From CBDBIK01 sp965206145 (GTDB taxonomy: Bacteria; Pseudomonadota; Alphaproteobacteria; TMED109): DNA of 64,000 nucleotides. Each line of letters begins with the position of its first letter. Position 1 is the stretch's first letter. The notes beneath the pieces were generated by a model that was not told the DNA's origin, did no database searches, and saw nothing but the letters and a program-made list of their open reading frames with translations. The stretch lies in the NCBI GenBank assembly GCA_965206145.1, contig CBDBIK010000009.1, forward strand, positions 372,001-436,000, in the 5' to 3' direction. Shown piece after piece: positions 25,027 through 34,287 of this stretch. Position numbers and translations under genes: made by a program.

Positions 25027-27453
25027 CTAGTGGCGCACTGTGTCTTCGCCGCCGGCAGGCTTTAGGGGCGGACCGGCGGGAATATCGAGGGATCCCGGAG
25101 GAAGGGTCCAATCCGTCTTCTGTAGGTCGGGAAGGACGTGGGGGAGAACATCGTCGACTTCGGTGACGGGAATGATTTTGACCTTCTTCCGGACCTCTGC
25201 CGGAATTTCCTCAAGGTCCTTTTCATTGTCCCGCGGGATGAGGACGGTTTGGATGTTTCCCCGAAGGGCGGCAAGGAGTTTTTCCTTAAGGCCACCGATT
25301 GGGAGGACACGTCCGCGCAGGGTGATTTCTCCTGTCATTGCGACCCGTGCTGAGGCGGTCACGCCGGTCAGTGCCGACAGAATTGCCGTCGCGATGGCGA
25401 CGCCCGCAGACGGGCCGTCCTTGGGTGTCGCTCCTTCGGGGACGTGGACATGGATGTCCCGTGTCTCGAAGACCTGCGGATCGATGCCGAGGCTCGGTGC
25501 GCGTGAGCGGATGTACGAGACCGCAGCCTTGACCGATTCCTTCATCACGTCACCAAGCTGCCCGGTGATCTGGCGTCGTCCCTTTCCGGGCATCGTGACT
25601 GCTTCGATGGACAGCAGGTCGCCGCCGGTCTCGGTGTAAGCAAGACCGGTAACCACGCCGGTCATGCGCTCGTTTTCCACTTCACCGAAACGGAAACGGT
25701 TGGCTCCAAGGAAATCGCTGAGGTTGCGTCCAGTCACGGAGACCTTTTTGGTTTCTCCCATCACGATGAGCCGAGCTGCCTTGCGGCAGAGGCGGGCGAT
25801 CTCGCGTTCAAGACTCCGCACGCCGGCCTCTCGTGTGTGGTGGCGGATAAGGTTGCGCAAGCCCGTCGCCGAGAGACCCCACTCCGTTTTGTCCAAGCCG
25901 TTCCGTTTCATTTGCTTGCGAATCAGGTGGCGGGTTGCGATCTCAACCTTCTCGTTCTCAGTGTAGCCCGGGATCGGGATGATCTCCATTCGGTCGAGGA
26001 GCGCTTGCGGCATTGAGCGAGTGTTCGCAGTGGTCAGGAAGAACACGTCCGAGAGGTCGTAGTCGACCTCAAGGTAGTGGTCATTGAAAGTCTTGTTCTG
26101 CTCAGGATCAAGCACTTCAAGGAGTGCGGAAGCGGGATCTCCCCGCCAGTCTGCACCGATCTTGTCCACCTCATCAAGCAGGAACAGCGGGTTCGAGACC
26201 CCCGCCTTCTTCATGCCCTGGACGATCCGTCCGGGCATTGAGCCGATGTAGGTGCGCCGGTGGCCGCGGATCTCGGACTCGTCACGGACTCCGCCGAGCG
26301 AGATGCGCACGAACTTCCGGCCCGTGGCCCGCGCCACGGATTCACCGAGCGAAGTTTTTCCGACACCGGGAGGGCCCACGAGACAGAGAATCTGTCCCCG
26401 GGCGCTGCGGGTGCGTTGTTGTACGGCCAAGTATTCGAGGATGCGTTCCTTGACTTTTTCAAGGCCGTAGTGGTCCTCGTTGAGAATTTTCTCAGCCTTG
26501 CGAAGGTCACGATTGATCCGTGTGCGTTTCTTCCATGGAACCCCGAGGAGCCAATCGAGGTAGCCTCGCACTACTGTTGATTCGGCAGACATGGGGCTCA
26601 TCGAGCGGAGTTTTTTCAATTCGGCGACGGCTTTTTCTTGCGCTTCCTTGCTGAGTTTGACCTTGGCGAGGCGTTCCTCGAACTCTTCGCCCTCGTCCTT
26701 GTTTTCACCACCGTCGCCGAGCTCGCGCTGGATCGCTTTGAGTTGTTCGTTGAGGTAGTAATCCCTCTGGGTCTTCTCCATTTGGGTTTTGACGCGCGAA
26801 CGGATCTTCCGCTCGACCCGCATTACGCCGATTTCGGCACCGATGAGAACGAGCAACGCCTCGATCCTTTTGGTGATGTTCACCGTCTCGAGAAGCTTCT
26901 GTCGATCCTCGATCCGCCCTCCGATTTGAGCTGCAACCGTGTCAGTGAGACGGCCGGGTTCCTCGATCTGGACAACCGAGGAAAACACATCATTAGGGAT
27001 TTTTTTGCTCAGCTTCGCGTACTCTTCGAAACGCCCTGCAACTGCCCGCACTGAGGCTTGGAGCGTCTCGGAGGTTTTCGGTTCCGTCTCCGTAACGATT
27101 TGAATATTGGCCTGGAGGAAGGATTCCTCGGTGGTGAGGCCCGAAACCTCTGCTCGATCATTGCCCTCGACGAGTAGTTTGACAGCTCCATCGGGCAGCT
27201 TGAGGATCTGGAGGATCTTTCCCAGAACACCCATGCCGTGAATGTCGGCGGCCCCGGGATCATCCTCACCCGGTTCGCGCTGCGTTACGAGCAGAATCTC
27301 CTTGTCGTGCGCTATCGCCTCTTCCAAGGCCCGAACCGATTTCACTCTTCCTACGAAGAGCGGAACGATCATGTGGGGGAAAACGACAATGTCGCGCAAA
27401 GGCAGGACAGGAACGATTCGTGCCTCTCCCCGTTGGGGGGGGGTCGTGCTCAT
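25027..27453 (-). CDS. lon: ATP-dependent protease Lon
   Basis: 808 residues, full length for LonA. The order is: N-terminal substrate domain (VLPLRDIVVFPHMIVPLFVGR), coiled region (YYLNEQLKAIQRELGD), AAA+ with Walker A GPPGVGKTSLG and Walker B FLLDEVDKIG, then the protease domain with PKDGPSAGVAIATAI (catalytic Ser) and GGLKEKLLAALRG (Lys). It degrades misfolded and some regulatory proteins. It is downstream of clpX and may be transcribed from its own heat-shock-like promoter at 27489-27516. Confidence 0.98.
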   Translation of the reverse strand: MSTTPPQRGEARIVPVLPLRDIVVFPHMIVPLFVGRVKSVRALEEAIAHDKEILLVTQREPGEDDPGAADIHGMGVLGKILQILKLPDGAVKLLVEGNDRAEVSGLTTEESFLQANIQIVTETEPKTSETLQASVRAVAGRFEEYAKLSKKIPNDVFSSVVQIEEPGRLTDTVAAQIGGRIEDRQKLLETVNITKRIEALLVLIGAEIGVMRVERKIRSRVKTQMEKTQRDYYLNEQLKAIQRELGDGGENKDEGEEFEERLAKVKLSKEAQEKAVAELKKLRSMSPMSAESTVVRGYLDWLLGVPWKKRTRINRDLRKAEKILNEDHYGLEKVKERILEYLAVQQRTRSARGQILCLVGPPGVGKTSLGESVARATGRKFVRISLGGVRDESEIRGHRRTYIGSMPGRIVQGMKKAGVSNPLFLLDEVDKIGADWRGDPASALLEVLDPEQNKTFNDHYLEVDYDLSDVFFLTTANTRSMPQALLDRMEIIPIPGYTENEKVEIATRHLIRKQMKRNGLDKTEWGLSATGLRNLIRHHTREAGVRSLEREIARLCRKAARLIVMGETKKVSVTGRNLSDFLGANRFRFGEVENERMTGVVTGLAYTETGGDLLSIEAVTMPGKGRRQITGQLGDVMKESVKAAVSYIRSRAPSLGIDPQVFETRDIHVHVPEGATPKDGPSAGVAIATAILSALTGVTASARVAMTGEITLRGRVLPIGGLKEKLLAALRGNIQTVLIPRDNEKDLEEIPAEVRKKVKIIPVTEVDDVLPHVLPDLQKTDWTLPPGSLDIPAGPPLKPAGGEDTVRH

Positions 27454-27488
27454 AGCGTGCGTGATCTCCAGCTTGGGAACTTAACTTA

Positions 27489-27516
27489 GTTGGGCATGAA
27501 GGGGCACGTCTTCAAG
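27489..27516 (-). promoter_or_regulatory. putative sigma-32 (RpoH) promoter for lon
   Basis: On the minus strand CTTGAA (27516 down to 27511) is followed after 16 bases by CCCAAC (27494 down to 27489). This resembles the RpoH consensus CTTGAA with a C-rich -10. It lies about 36 bases before the lon start. An rpoH gene is present in the window. Confidence 0.45.
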
Positions 27517-27532
27517 GCGGGGTCGGTTCCCA

Positions 27533-28828
27533 TCAGGAGCCCATGCGCCTCGTCGAAAGAGTCTGGTCCATTGCAGCGGGCACCGCCTTATCTGCGTAAA
27601 TGACTAGAGGTGGGCGCTTCCCTTCCACCACCTCGGCGTCGACGACGACTTCCTCAATTCCCTCGTGAGAGGGAAGGTCGAACATGATGTCGAGAAGGAT
27701 TCCCTCGAGAATTGAGCGCAGGCCTCGTGCACCGGTCTTGCGGGTGAGCGCATGTTTCGAAATCAGGCGAATCGCATCTTCGGTGATTGTGAGTTTCACA
27801 TCCTCCATTTCGAATAGGCGGACGTACTGCTTGATGAGAGCGTTTTTTGGTTCGGTCAGGATTTCAACGAGTGCATTTTCGTCGAGATCCTGGAGCGTAG
27901 CGACCACCGGAAGTCTTCCGATGAATTCCGGAATCAGCCCGTAGCGGAGGAGGTCTTCGACCTCGACTTTTTTCAGGATGTCTCCCTTGCGCGCTTCCTC
28001 AGGTGTGCGCACCTCGGCACCGAAACCAATTCCGGTGCCCGTTTCTCGCTCGGAGATAATCCTCTCCAGCCCGCCGAAGGCACCGCCGCAGATGAACAGG
28101 ATGTTGGTCGTATCGACCTGGAGGAACTCCTGCTGGGGGTGTTTGCGACCTCCCTGTGGCGGCACGCTGGCGATTGTTCCCTCCATGATTTTGAGCAGTG
28201 CTTGTTGCACTCCCTCGCCTGACACATCACGCGTGATTGAAGGGTTGTCTGATTTGCGGCCGATCTTGTCGATCTCGTCCACGTAGACGATTCCTCTCTG
28301 TGCCCGCTCAATGTTGTACTCGGCGGTCTGGAGGAGATTGAGGATGATGTTTTCGACGTCCTCGCCGACGTAACCCGCCTCGGTAAGGGTGGTGGCATCC
28401 GCCATCGTGAACGGCACGTCGAGAATCCGGGCCAGGGTCTGGGCAAGGAGCGTCTTGCCGCTTCCCGTCGGACCGATAAGCAGGATGTTGGACTTCGCCA
28501 GTTCCACATCGGATGTCTTGAGGCCGTGCGCGAGGCGTTTGTAGTGGTTGTGTACGGCGACCGAGAGAACCCGCTTAGCGTGGTCCTGGCCCACGACGTA
28601 TTCATCAAGAACTGTGCAAATCTTAGCCGGAGCCGGAACCCCGTCACGGCTTTTCACGAGGCTTGTTTTGTTATCCTCACGGAGGATGTCCATGCACAAC
28701 TCGACGCATTCATCGCAGATGAACACCGTCGGGCCCGCAATAAGCTTGCGAACCTCGTGCTGGCTTTTGCCGCAGAACGAGCAGAACAGGCTGTTGCCCT
28801 TCTCGTCTTTGTTCTCGGATTTACTCAT
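27533..28828 (-). CDS. clpX: ATP-dependent Clp protease ATP-binding subunit ClpX
   Basis: 431 residues from ATG 28828 (MSKSENKDEKGNSLFCSFC). A zinc-binding domain has Cys pairs in CSFCGKSQHEV and CDECVELC. Then come Walker A GPTGSGKT, Walker B YVDEIDKIG, the pore and RPPQGGRKHPQQEF loops, and sensor 2. ClpX unfolds tagged substrates for ClpP. Adjacent clpP is missing: upstream is corC, so clpP must lie elsewhere, unlike the usual clpP-clpX-lon order. Downstream lon follows in the usual place. Confidence 0.98.
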   Translation of the reverse strand: MSKSENKDEKGNSLFCSFCGKSQHEVRKLIAGPTVFICDECVELCMDILREDNKTSLVKSRDGVPAPAKICTVLDEYVVGQDHAKRVLSVAVHNHYKRLAHGLKTSDVELAKSNILLIGPTGSGKTLLAQTLARILDVPFTMADATTLTEAGYVGEDVENIILNLLQTAEYNIERAQRGIVYVDEIDKIGRKSDNPSITRDVSGEGVQQALLKIMEGTIASVPPQGGRKHPQQEFLQVDTTNILFICGGAFGGLERIISERETGTGIGFGAEVRTPEEARKGDILKKVEVEDLLRYGLIPEFIGRLPVVATLQDLDENALVEILTEPKNALIKQYVRLFEMEDVKLTITEDAIRLISKHALTRKTGARGLRSILEGILLDIMFDLPSHEGIEEVVVDAEVVEGKRPPLVIYADKAVPAAMDQTLSTRRMGS

Positions 28829-28881
28829 GGTTCTTTGTGCACGGGAATAAAAGGGAAACAGAGAGAACGTTGCACGCGCCA

Positions 28882-28910
28882 ATCCTAGCCGTGGGCGTTG
28901 GCCGTGCCAA
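28882..28910 (-). promoter_or_regulatory. putative sigma-70 promoter for clpX
   Basis: On the minus strand TTGGCA (28910 down to 28905) and TAGGAT (28887 down to 28882) are 17 bases apart, about 54 bases before the clpX start. Confidence 0.45.
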
Positions 28911-28985
28911 GCGGGAGGTAAGCTCCGGATTCAGAATTACCCGGTATGGAAAATATCGGGCAGATTCGCGAAATTTGTTGCAGGA

Positions 28986-29858
28986 TCAGGAGGTGTCAGG
29001 ACGTGAGCGGGTGACCCGCACCCTGTGAATCCTGCGGTTATCCGCCTCCACTACAAGGAATCGAAGACCGGAGGGATGGCTTACCCACTCTCCGGACACG
29101 GGCACCCTGCCTGCGGTTGTTACGACCAGGCCCCCGACGCTCTCCACCTCACTTGCATGGCCTGTCTGCAATGTGATACCTGCGGCCTTTTCGAGCTCGT
29201 TGAGCGCGACGCGGGCATCGACGTGGAGATCACCGTCCCCCATCTTTCTGAGGACCGGGGATGAATCTCGGTCGTGCTCGTCCTCAATATCTCCCACAAT
29301 CTCTTCGACAAGATCCTCAATGGTCACCAGCCCGTCGGTGCCGCCCTGCTCGTCGACAACGATCGCCATGTGGCTCGTCGAGCGCATTCGGAACAGCAAC
29401 TCGCTCACCGGTGACGAGGGAGCCACGAACAAGACGTCCCGGCGAACTCCGGAGATGTGGAAGTTCTTTCCGTTAGACCAGAACGGCAGAAGGTCTTTCA
29501 CGTGTACCATGCCGGTAACGTCATCCAAGTGGCTTCGGTAGATCGGAAGTCGCGAGTGTCCGGCTTCGCGGAAGATCCGGAGCAATTCCTCGATGGAGAC
29601 GTTGTCGGGAACCGCGACGATGTCGGCGCGCGGCACCATCACGTCTGACACGTTGACCTCTTCGAGTGCGAGAAGATTCGCCAGCATTGACCGCTGTCCC
29701 TCGGAAAGCGGGTGCGACCTTCCGATCCCGGCGACGGTGTCGGCGATCTGTCGCCGCCGGTCCGAGGGTTTGCCGAGGACACGGCGCAATCTCTCGACGG
29801 CACGGAAAAGGAAAGGCCGGGAAGGCATGGTGTCTGGAGTATCAACCATCGCTGCCAT
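28986..29858 (-). CDS. corC: CBS-domain/transporter-associated protein, CorC/TlyC family
   Basis: About 290 residues from ATG 29858, or ATG 29849. Two CBS repeats (VSDVMVPRADIVAVPDNVSIEELLRIFREAGHSRLPIYR, then VLFVAPSSPVSELLFRMRSTSHMAIVVDEQGGTDGLVTIEDLVEEIVGDIEDE) precede the CorC_HlyC domain (GDLHVDARVALNELEKAAGI). There is no N-terminal CNNM membrane domain. The family is linked to Mg/Co efflux or envelope functions. It overlaps ybeY and is the last gene of the fur-olsBA-miaB-phoH-ybeY operon; the lnt gene often found next is absent. Confidence 0.9.
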   Translation of the reverse strand: MAAMVDTPDTMPSRPFLFRAVERLRRVLGKPSDRRRQIADTVAGIGRSHPLSEGQRSMLANLLALEEVNVSDVMVPRADIVAVPDNVSIEELLRIFREAGHSRLPIYRSHLDDVTGMVHVKDLLPFWSNGKNFHISGVRRDVLFVAPSSPVSELLFRMRSTSHMAIVVDEQGGTDGLVTIEDLVEEIVGDIEDEHDRDSSPVLRKMGDGDLHVDARVALNELEKAAGITLQTGHASEVESVGGLVVTTAGRVPVSGEWVSHPSGLRFLVVEADNRRIHRVRVTRSRPDTS

Positions 29859-30309
29859 CGCTTTCGTAAGGACTGGCGATCCCGATCTTTGCGAGTCGTT
29901 CCCGCTCGATCGCTTCCATGCGCACGGCTTCGGTCTCGATCTCGTGATCATGCCCTGCGAGGTGGAGGATCCCGTGGATGATCAGGTGCGCAAGGTGGTG
30001 GGCGCATGGGATTCCCCGTTCCATGGCCTCTCGAGTCACAGTTTCGAACCCGATCGCAACGTCGCCGAGTTCGCCCTGTTGGATGTCGGGAGCGGTTGAT
30101 GCCGAGGGGAAGGCCAGCACATTGGTAGGTTGGTCAACGCTCCGCCAGACGCGGTTGAGTTCACGCATTTCGGCATCGTCAGTGAGCCGGAGTGATGCTC
30201 TGGCACCATCGTGCCCTTCGAGTGCCGCTGCCGCCGCTGTGCGCGCGGTTTCAACGAGACCCTCTTCGTGCCAGCGTTTGTCGGCCACGTCTATGTCGGT
30301 GGCACTCAC
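29842..30309 (-). CDS. ybeY: endoribonuclease/rRNA maturation factor YbeY
   Basis: 155 residues from GTG 30309. The signature HLIIHGILHLAGHDHE gives the three zinc-binding histidines, and RLTDDAEMRELNRVWRSVDQPTNVLAFPS is the usual central block. It acts in 16S rRNA 3' maturation and ribosome quality control. Its start overlaps the phoH stop by one base. Confidence 0.95.
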   Translation of the reverse strand: MSATDIDVADKRWHEEGLVETARTAAAAALEGHDGARASLRLTDDAEMRELNRVWRSVDQPTNVLAFPSASTAPDIQQGELGDVAIGFETVTREAMERGIPCAHHLAHLIIHGILHLAGHDHEIETEAVRMEAIERERLAKIGIASPYESDGSDG

Positions 30310-31265
30310 TAACCCTTTCCTTTCGCATGGGGCCGTTTATTGCTGTTTCGTTCGTAGCTACGGACGATGTCGCCGACGAGGCGGGGGCGGACCACGTCCG
30401 TGTCGTTGAAATGGACGTGCGCCACTCCCTCAATCTCCGCGGTGACTCTGAGAGCTTCGTCGAGACCCGAAGAAGAGGGGGTGGGAAGATCGACCTGTGA
30501 GAGATCTCCCGTAACCGCCATTCGTGCGCCTTCGCCAAGCCGGGTGAGGAACATCTTCATCTGTACGGGCGTTGCGTTCTGCGCTTCGTCCAGGATGACG
30601 AAGGCGTTGGCGAGCGTTCTGCCGCGCATGAAGGCCAGCGGTGCGATTTCGATCACGCCGTTGTCCATGCGCCGCGATACCCAGTCGCGTGGAAGCAAGT
30701 CGTCGAGGGCATCGTGCAGGGGGCGCAGGTAGGGGTCGATTTTGTTTCGGAGGTCGCCTGGCAGGAAACCCAGGTGCTCGCCGGCCTCGACCGCGGGGCG
30801 CGACAGAACGATGCGTTCAATGGCACCCGCCTTGAGCTCGGATGCTGCCGCCGCCACGGCGAGATAGGTCTTGCCAGTTCCGGCGGGGCCGATCCCGAAG
30901 GTAAGGGGATGGGTCTGGAGAGCGGTGATGTATTCGGCCTGACGTATGGAGCGGGCGCGAACCTGACGTTTGGGTGTTTGGATGATGGGGTCAGCATCTT
31001 CGATCCCGGCCATCCTGAGGGCCGCTTCAACTTCAGACTCGCCTATCGGCTGTCCTGATTCGAGCATGTGGTAGAGGCCCGAAAGTGCCTTGCGCGCCGC
31101 CGGTGCCGATTCGCCGGCGATGGACAGTGTGTTTCCGCGTCCCGTAACGGCTACGTCGAGTATTCGCTCGATCTGGTGAAGGTTACGATTGTGTTCCCCG
31201 AAAAGCTCGGTAAGCAACGCGTTGTCCTGGAACGAGACCTGCACGGCACGGCTTTCTCCGCTCAT
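30309..31265 (-). CDS. PhoH family ATPase (PhoH-like protein)
   Basis: 318 residues. An N-terminal KH-like region (LLTELFGEHNRNLHQIERILDVAVTGRGNTLSI) precedes the PhoH P-loop domain, with Walker A GPAGTGKTYLAVA, RPAVEAGEHLGFLPGDLRNKIDPYLRPL and Walker B NAFVILDEAQNAT. It works with YbeY in RNA metabolism, as the gene order miaB-phoH-ybeY implies. It starts within the miaB stop (4-base overlap). Confidence 0.95.
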   Translation of the reverse strand: MSGESRAVQVSFQDNALLTELFGEHNRNLHQIERILDVAVTGRGNTLSIAGESAPAARKALSGLYHMLESGQPIGESEVEAALRMAGIEDADPIIQTPKRQVRARSIRQAEYITALQTHPLTFGIGPAGTGKTYLAVAAAASELKAGAIERIVLSRPAVEAGEHLGFLPGDLRNKIDPYLRPLHDALDDLLPRDWVSRRMDNGVIEIAPLAFMRGRTLANAFVILDEAQNATPVQMKMFLTRLGEGARMAVTGDLSQVDLPTPSSSGLDEALRVTAEIEGVAHVHFNDTDVVRPRLVGDIVRSYERNSNKRPHAKGKG

Positions 31266-32641
31266 GCACTTTCCGTGGGGGCACCGCTGAGGATACCACC
31301 GAGCCCGTGGGGGCCGGTGCGTCGTACTTGTACGTCGGCCACCGTCCCGAGCAGGGTTTCACCCGCTTCGACGTGCACTGCCTGCATCCAGGGGCTGCGC
31401 CCTGAGAGTTGGCCAGGGTTGCGTCCCTGGCGCTCGAACAGTACCGGCATGGTAAGTCCTTCGAAGCTCTGGTTGAATGCTTTTTGCTGTCCGGCGAGCA
31501 GCTCCTGAAGGATTTCGAGGCGTAGCGCCTTCTCGGTTTCGGGCACCTGTCCGGGAAGGATCGCGGCAGGAGTTCCGGGGCGGCGGCTGTAACGGAAGGA
31601 GTAGGCGGCTGCGAAGCCCGTCTCTTCGACGAGGCGGAGGGTTTTCTCGAAATCAGTCCCCGTCTCGCCTGGGAAGCCGACGATGAAGTCCGAGGAAAGC
31701 GCGATGTCGGGGCAAGCAGTGCGGAGGCTGTCGACGATGCGGTGGTAATCGTCGGCGGTATAGGTGCGGTTCATTGCCTGGAGCACGCTGTCTGAACCGG
31801 ACTGCACCGGAAGGTGCAGGTAAGGCATCAACCGGTCCACTTCACCGTGGGCACGAATGAGATCGTCGGTCATGTTGGCGGGGTGCGAGGTGGTATAGCG
31901 AATGCGCACCAAGGCATCGATGTCCGCAAGCTCACGAACGAGACGGGCAAGCGTCCATGCTGACCCGTCGAGGCCTTCGCCGTGCCAGGCGTTGACGTTC
32001 TGGCCGAGAAGACAGATTTCGCGGGCTCCGTTGGCGACCAGAGCGTTCGCTTCTGCGATCACATCGCTGGCCGGGCGGGAAAACTCCGCGCCACGAGTGT
32101 AGGGAACGACGCAGAACGTGCAGAATCGGTCGCACCCCTCCTGGATGGAGAGAAAAGCCGAGGGCCCCTGCGCAGTTCTCGCGGGAAGTTCATCGAATTT
32201 GCTTTCGGGCGGGAAGTCCGTGTCGATTACACCCTGTCCACGTGCGCGGTCGGCACGGGCGAGAAGTTCCGGTAGGCGGTGGTAAGTCTGGGGGCCAACG
32301 ACAATGTCCACCTCGGGCCGACGCCGACGGATCTCGGTTCCCTCGGCCTGGGCCACGCAACCCGCCACGACGAGGCGCATCTCGCGCCCTTCGGCTTGTG
32401 CACGCCGCCGGAGCGGTACGAGACGACCAAGGTCGGAATAGACTTTCTCTGCCGCTTTTTCACGGATGTGACAGGTGTTGAGGATGACGAGGTCGGCCTC
32501 TTCGGGGGAGGCGATCGTGCTGTAGCCAAGGGGCGCGAGGATCTCCGCCATGCGCTCGGAATCGTAGACGTTCATCTGGCATCCGTAGGTGCGGATGTGG
32601 ACTCGGCGCACAGAGCGTTCAGAGGCGGTCGAAGTGCTCAA
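31262..32641 (-). CDS. miaB: tRNA-2-methylthio-N6-dimethylallyladenosine synthase MiaB
   Basis: About 459 residues. N-terminal UPF0004 cysteines lie in RTYGCQMNVYDSE, NTCHIREKA and VAGCVAQ. The radical SAM motif CDRFCTFCVVPYTRG follows, with a C-terminal TRAM domain (PVLFERQGRNPGQLSGRSPWMQAVHVE). It methylthiolates A37 of tRNAs. No ATG fits: TTG 32641, directly after the olsA stop, or GTG 32611 are candidates. The open frame running up to 32884 lies inside olsA and is not used. Confidence 0.95.
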   Translation of the reverse strand: MSTSTASERSVRRVHIRTYGCQMNVYDSERMAEILAPLGYSTIASPEEADLVILNTCHIREKAAEKVYSDLGRLVPLRRRAQAEGREMRLVVAGCVAQAEGTEIRRRRPEVDIVVGPQTYHRLPELLARADRARGQGVIDTDFPPESKFDELPARTAQGPSAFLSIQEGCDRFCTFCVVPYTRGAEFSRPASDVIAEANALVANGAREICLLGQNVNAWHGEGLDGSAWTLARLVRELADIDALVRIRYTTSHPANMTDDLIRAHGEVDRLMPYLHLPVQSGSDSVLQAMNRTYTADDYHRIVDSLRTACPDIALSSDFIVGFPGETGTDFEKTLRLVEETGFAAAYSFRYSRRPGTPAAILPGQVPETEKALRLEILQELLAGQQKAFNQSFEGLTMPVLFERQGRNPGQLSGRSPWMQAVHVEAGETLLGTVADVQVRRTGPHGLGGILSGAPTESA

Positions 32642-32642
32642 T

Positions 32643-33452
32643 TCACATCTCTGCTGTCGCGGGCCGGGGTCTGCCCGAGAGCGAGTGCGAGAGTCCCAGA
32701 GCAACGTGCCGTTGGGCGAGTGCTGCGGTCGTTTTGCGATTGTCCTCTGGCGGACAGGGTGGATGGAACGTGACCATGACCTCGATGCGCCCGAGCCCGA
32801 GGGCCTTCCAGAGATGAGGCACGAGATCCATTTCCCCGAACCAAGTGAGCAACGGTCGGTTACGGCGCTCGAGAGGAAGTCCATTGAGACCGCTGTAGCA
32901 AATCGTGAATGGTTGCACGGTCACTCGCCTTCCACCCTCGAGAGAGGGCAGGGCGAACATGCTGGAACGAAATTTCCGCACGTAGTTGCCACTTCCGGTG
33001 GTGCCCTCCGGAAAGACGATGATGTTATCTCCGGTCTCAAGGCGTTTGGAAAGATCCCGGGTATGCCGGGCACTGTGCGAGCGACGTCGATTGATGAAGA
33101 TGCTTCGCTGCAGGCGCGCGAGCCAGCCGAAGAAGGGCCAGCTTTCGATCTCCTGTTTGGCAACGAATGACACCGGCGCGAGCGACGACAGCGCCACGAT
33201 GTCGAGCCAGGAGGAATGGTTGCCGACGAACATAATCGGCCCTTTCTCGCAGATCGTGCCGATGCGTCGGACGCGCAGACCGAGGATGCGCACGAGCCCC
33301 CGGTGAAAGGTTACCGGAAAGGTTTTTGCGATTTGCGAACGCGTGGCCAGTGCGATGAGCTGGATCGGCAGGGCCAGCAGAAACCAGCCCAGGCACAGAG
33401 CCGTTCGTATGGCGGAGCGGACAGGCCAACTCCTTATCGGTCCCGAATCCAC
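32643..33452 (-). CDS. olsA: 1-acyl-sn-glycerol-3-phosphate acyltransferase-like, probable OlsA
   Basis: 269 residues. N-terminal membrane segment (WPVRSAIRTALCLGWFLLALPIQLIAL), then the acyltransferase motifs NHSSWLDIVAL (His-X4-Asp), SIFINRRR, FPEGTTGSG and TICYSGLNGLP. As PlsC it would make phosphatidic acid. Its position directly after an OlsB-type gene with zero spacing (TGAGTG) suggests OlsA, which acylates lyso-ornithine lipid. Both roles are possible. Confidence 0.85.
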   Translation of the reverse strand: MDSGPIRSWPVRSAIRTALCLGWFLLALPIQLIALATRSQIAKTFPVTFHRGLVRILGLRVRRIGTICEKGPIMFVGNHSSWLDIVALSSLAPVSFVAKQEIESWPFFGWLARLQRSIFINRRRSHSARHTRDLSKRLETGDNIIVFPEGTTGSGNYVRKFRSSMFALPSLEGGRRVTVQPFTICYSGLNGLPLERRNRPLLTWFGEMDLVPHLWKALGLGRIEVMVTFHPPCPPEDNRKTTAALAQRHVALGLSHSLSGRPRPATAEM

Positions 33453-34274
33453 TCAGATCAGCCCGCTTGGATATGTCTCGCGCTGGTAGTGGGCACGGTA
33501 GCGCTCCGGCACGAGGTCGGTTTTGACCACCATGCAGACGTCAACGGTTCCGAATTGCCGGTCGATGACAGCACCGTCACCGACGAAGCCACCGAGGCGG
33601 AGATAGCCTTTGACGAGTGGCGGCAACGAACGGAGCGCACCCTGCTGTGTATAGCTTCCGGGTGCAAGACGATTCATCGGAACGCGGTATTCGGACAGCG
33701 CCTGTGGACGGATTTCTTCGGGCGCGAGGTGGGAGTGGTGGAGATAGGACAGCGGCAAGGAAAGTGTGTCGGGGTCGGTGCCGGCAAGGCTTGCACAACC
33801 GAACATCATCGTGACCCCATAGTGGAAAACGTAGCTCGCCACGCCTCTCCACAGGAGCTGCAGCGTCGTTCCATTGCGATACTCGGGGTCGATGCACATG
33901 CGCCCGAGCTCGAGCAATGTGCCGGGCTGGGCGAGAATGGAATCGATGTTGTACTCGTCCACCGTGTAAAGGTCGCTTCGTAGCGTTTTCGAGGTACAGC
34001 GGTGAAGACGATAGGTGGCGACGATGGCATGTTCGGTGTCGTCGCGCCCATGGTCAATGATTAGTAGGTGGTCCCAGATGGGATCAAACCTGTCGAAGTC
34101 CTGCCGTTTGCGGCGCATTTCCTCAGAAGGGATTGCCGACATTTCCTCGTAAAAGACCCGGTATCGGAGCGCCTGAGCGGCGTTGATTTCGCGGGCATTG
34201 AGGGCGGGACGCACCTCAAGCGTCCCGGCGTGTGCGCCGGGAAAGAAATCTCCTAGGTGTTCGGCGGCCGCCAT
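33453..34274 (-). CDS. olsB: GNAT-fold acyltransferase, probable OlsB (ornithine N-acyltransferase)
   Basis: 273 residues from ATG 34274. The former 'hemolysin' family pattern is present: LRYRVFYEEMSAIPSEEMRRKRQDFDRFDPIWDHLLIID, IVATYRLHR, LELGRMCIDPEYRNGTTLQLLWRGVASYVFHYGVTMMFGCASLAGTDP and LPPLVKGYLRLGGFVGDGAVIDRQFGTVDVCMVV. OlsB transfers a 3-hydroxyacyl group to ornithine. Pairing with the olsA-like gene supports ornithine lipid synthesis. It follows fur by 13 bases. Confidence 0.87.
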   Translation of the reverse strand: MAAAEHLGDFFPGAHAGTLEVRPALNAREINAAQALRYRVFYEEMSAIPSEEMRRKRQDFDRFDPIWDHLLIIDHGRDDTEHAIVATYRLHRCTSKTLRSDLYTVDEYNIDSILAQPGTLLELGRMCIDPEYRNGTTLQLLWRGVASYVFHYGVTMMFGCASLAGTDPDTLSLPLSYLHHSHLAPEEIRPQALSEYRVPMNRLAPGSYTQQGALRSLPPLVKGYLRLGGFVGDGAVIDRQFGTVDVCMVVKTDLVPERYRAHYQRETYPSGLI

Positions 34275-34287
34275 ATCGAATCGGGGG

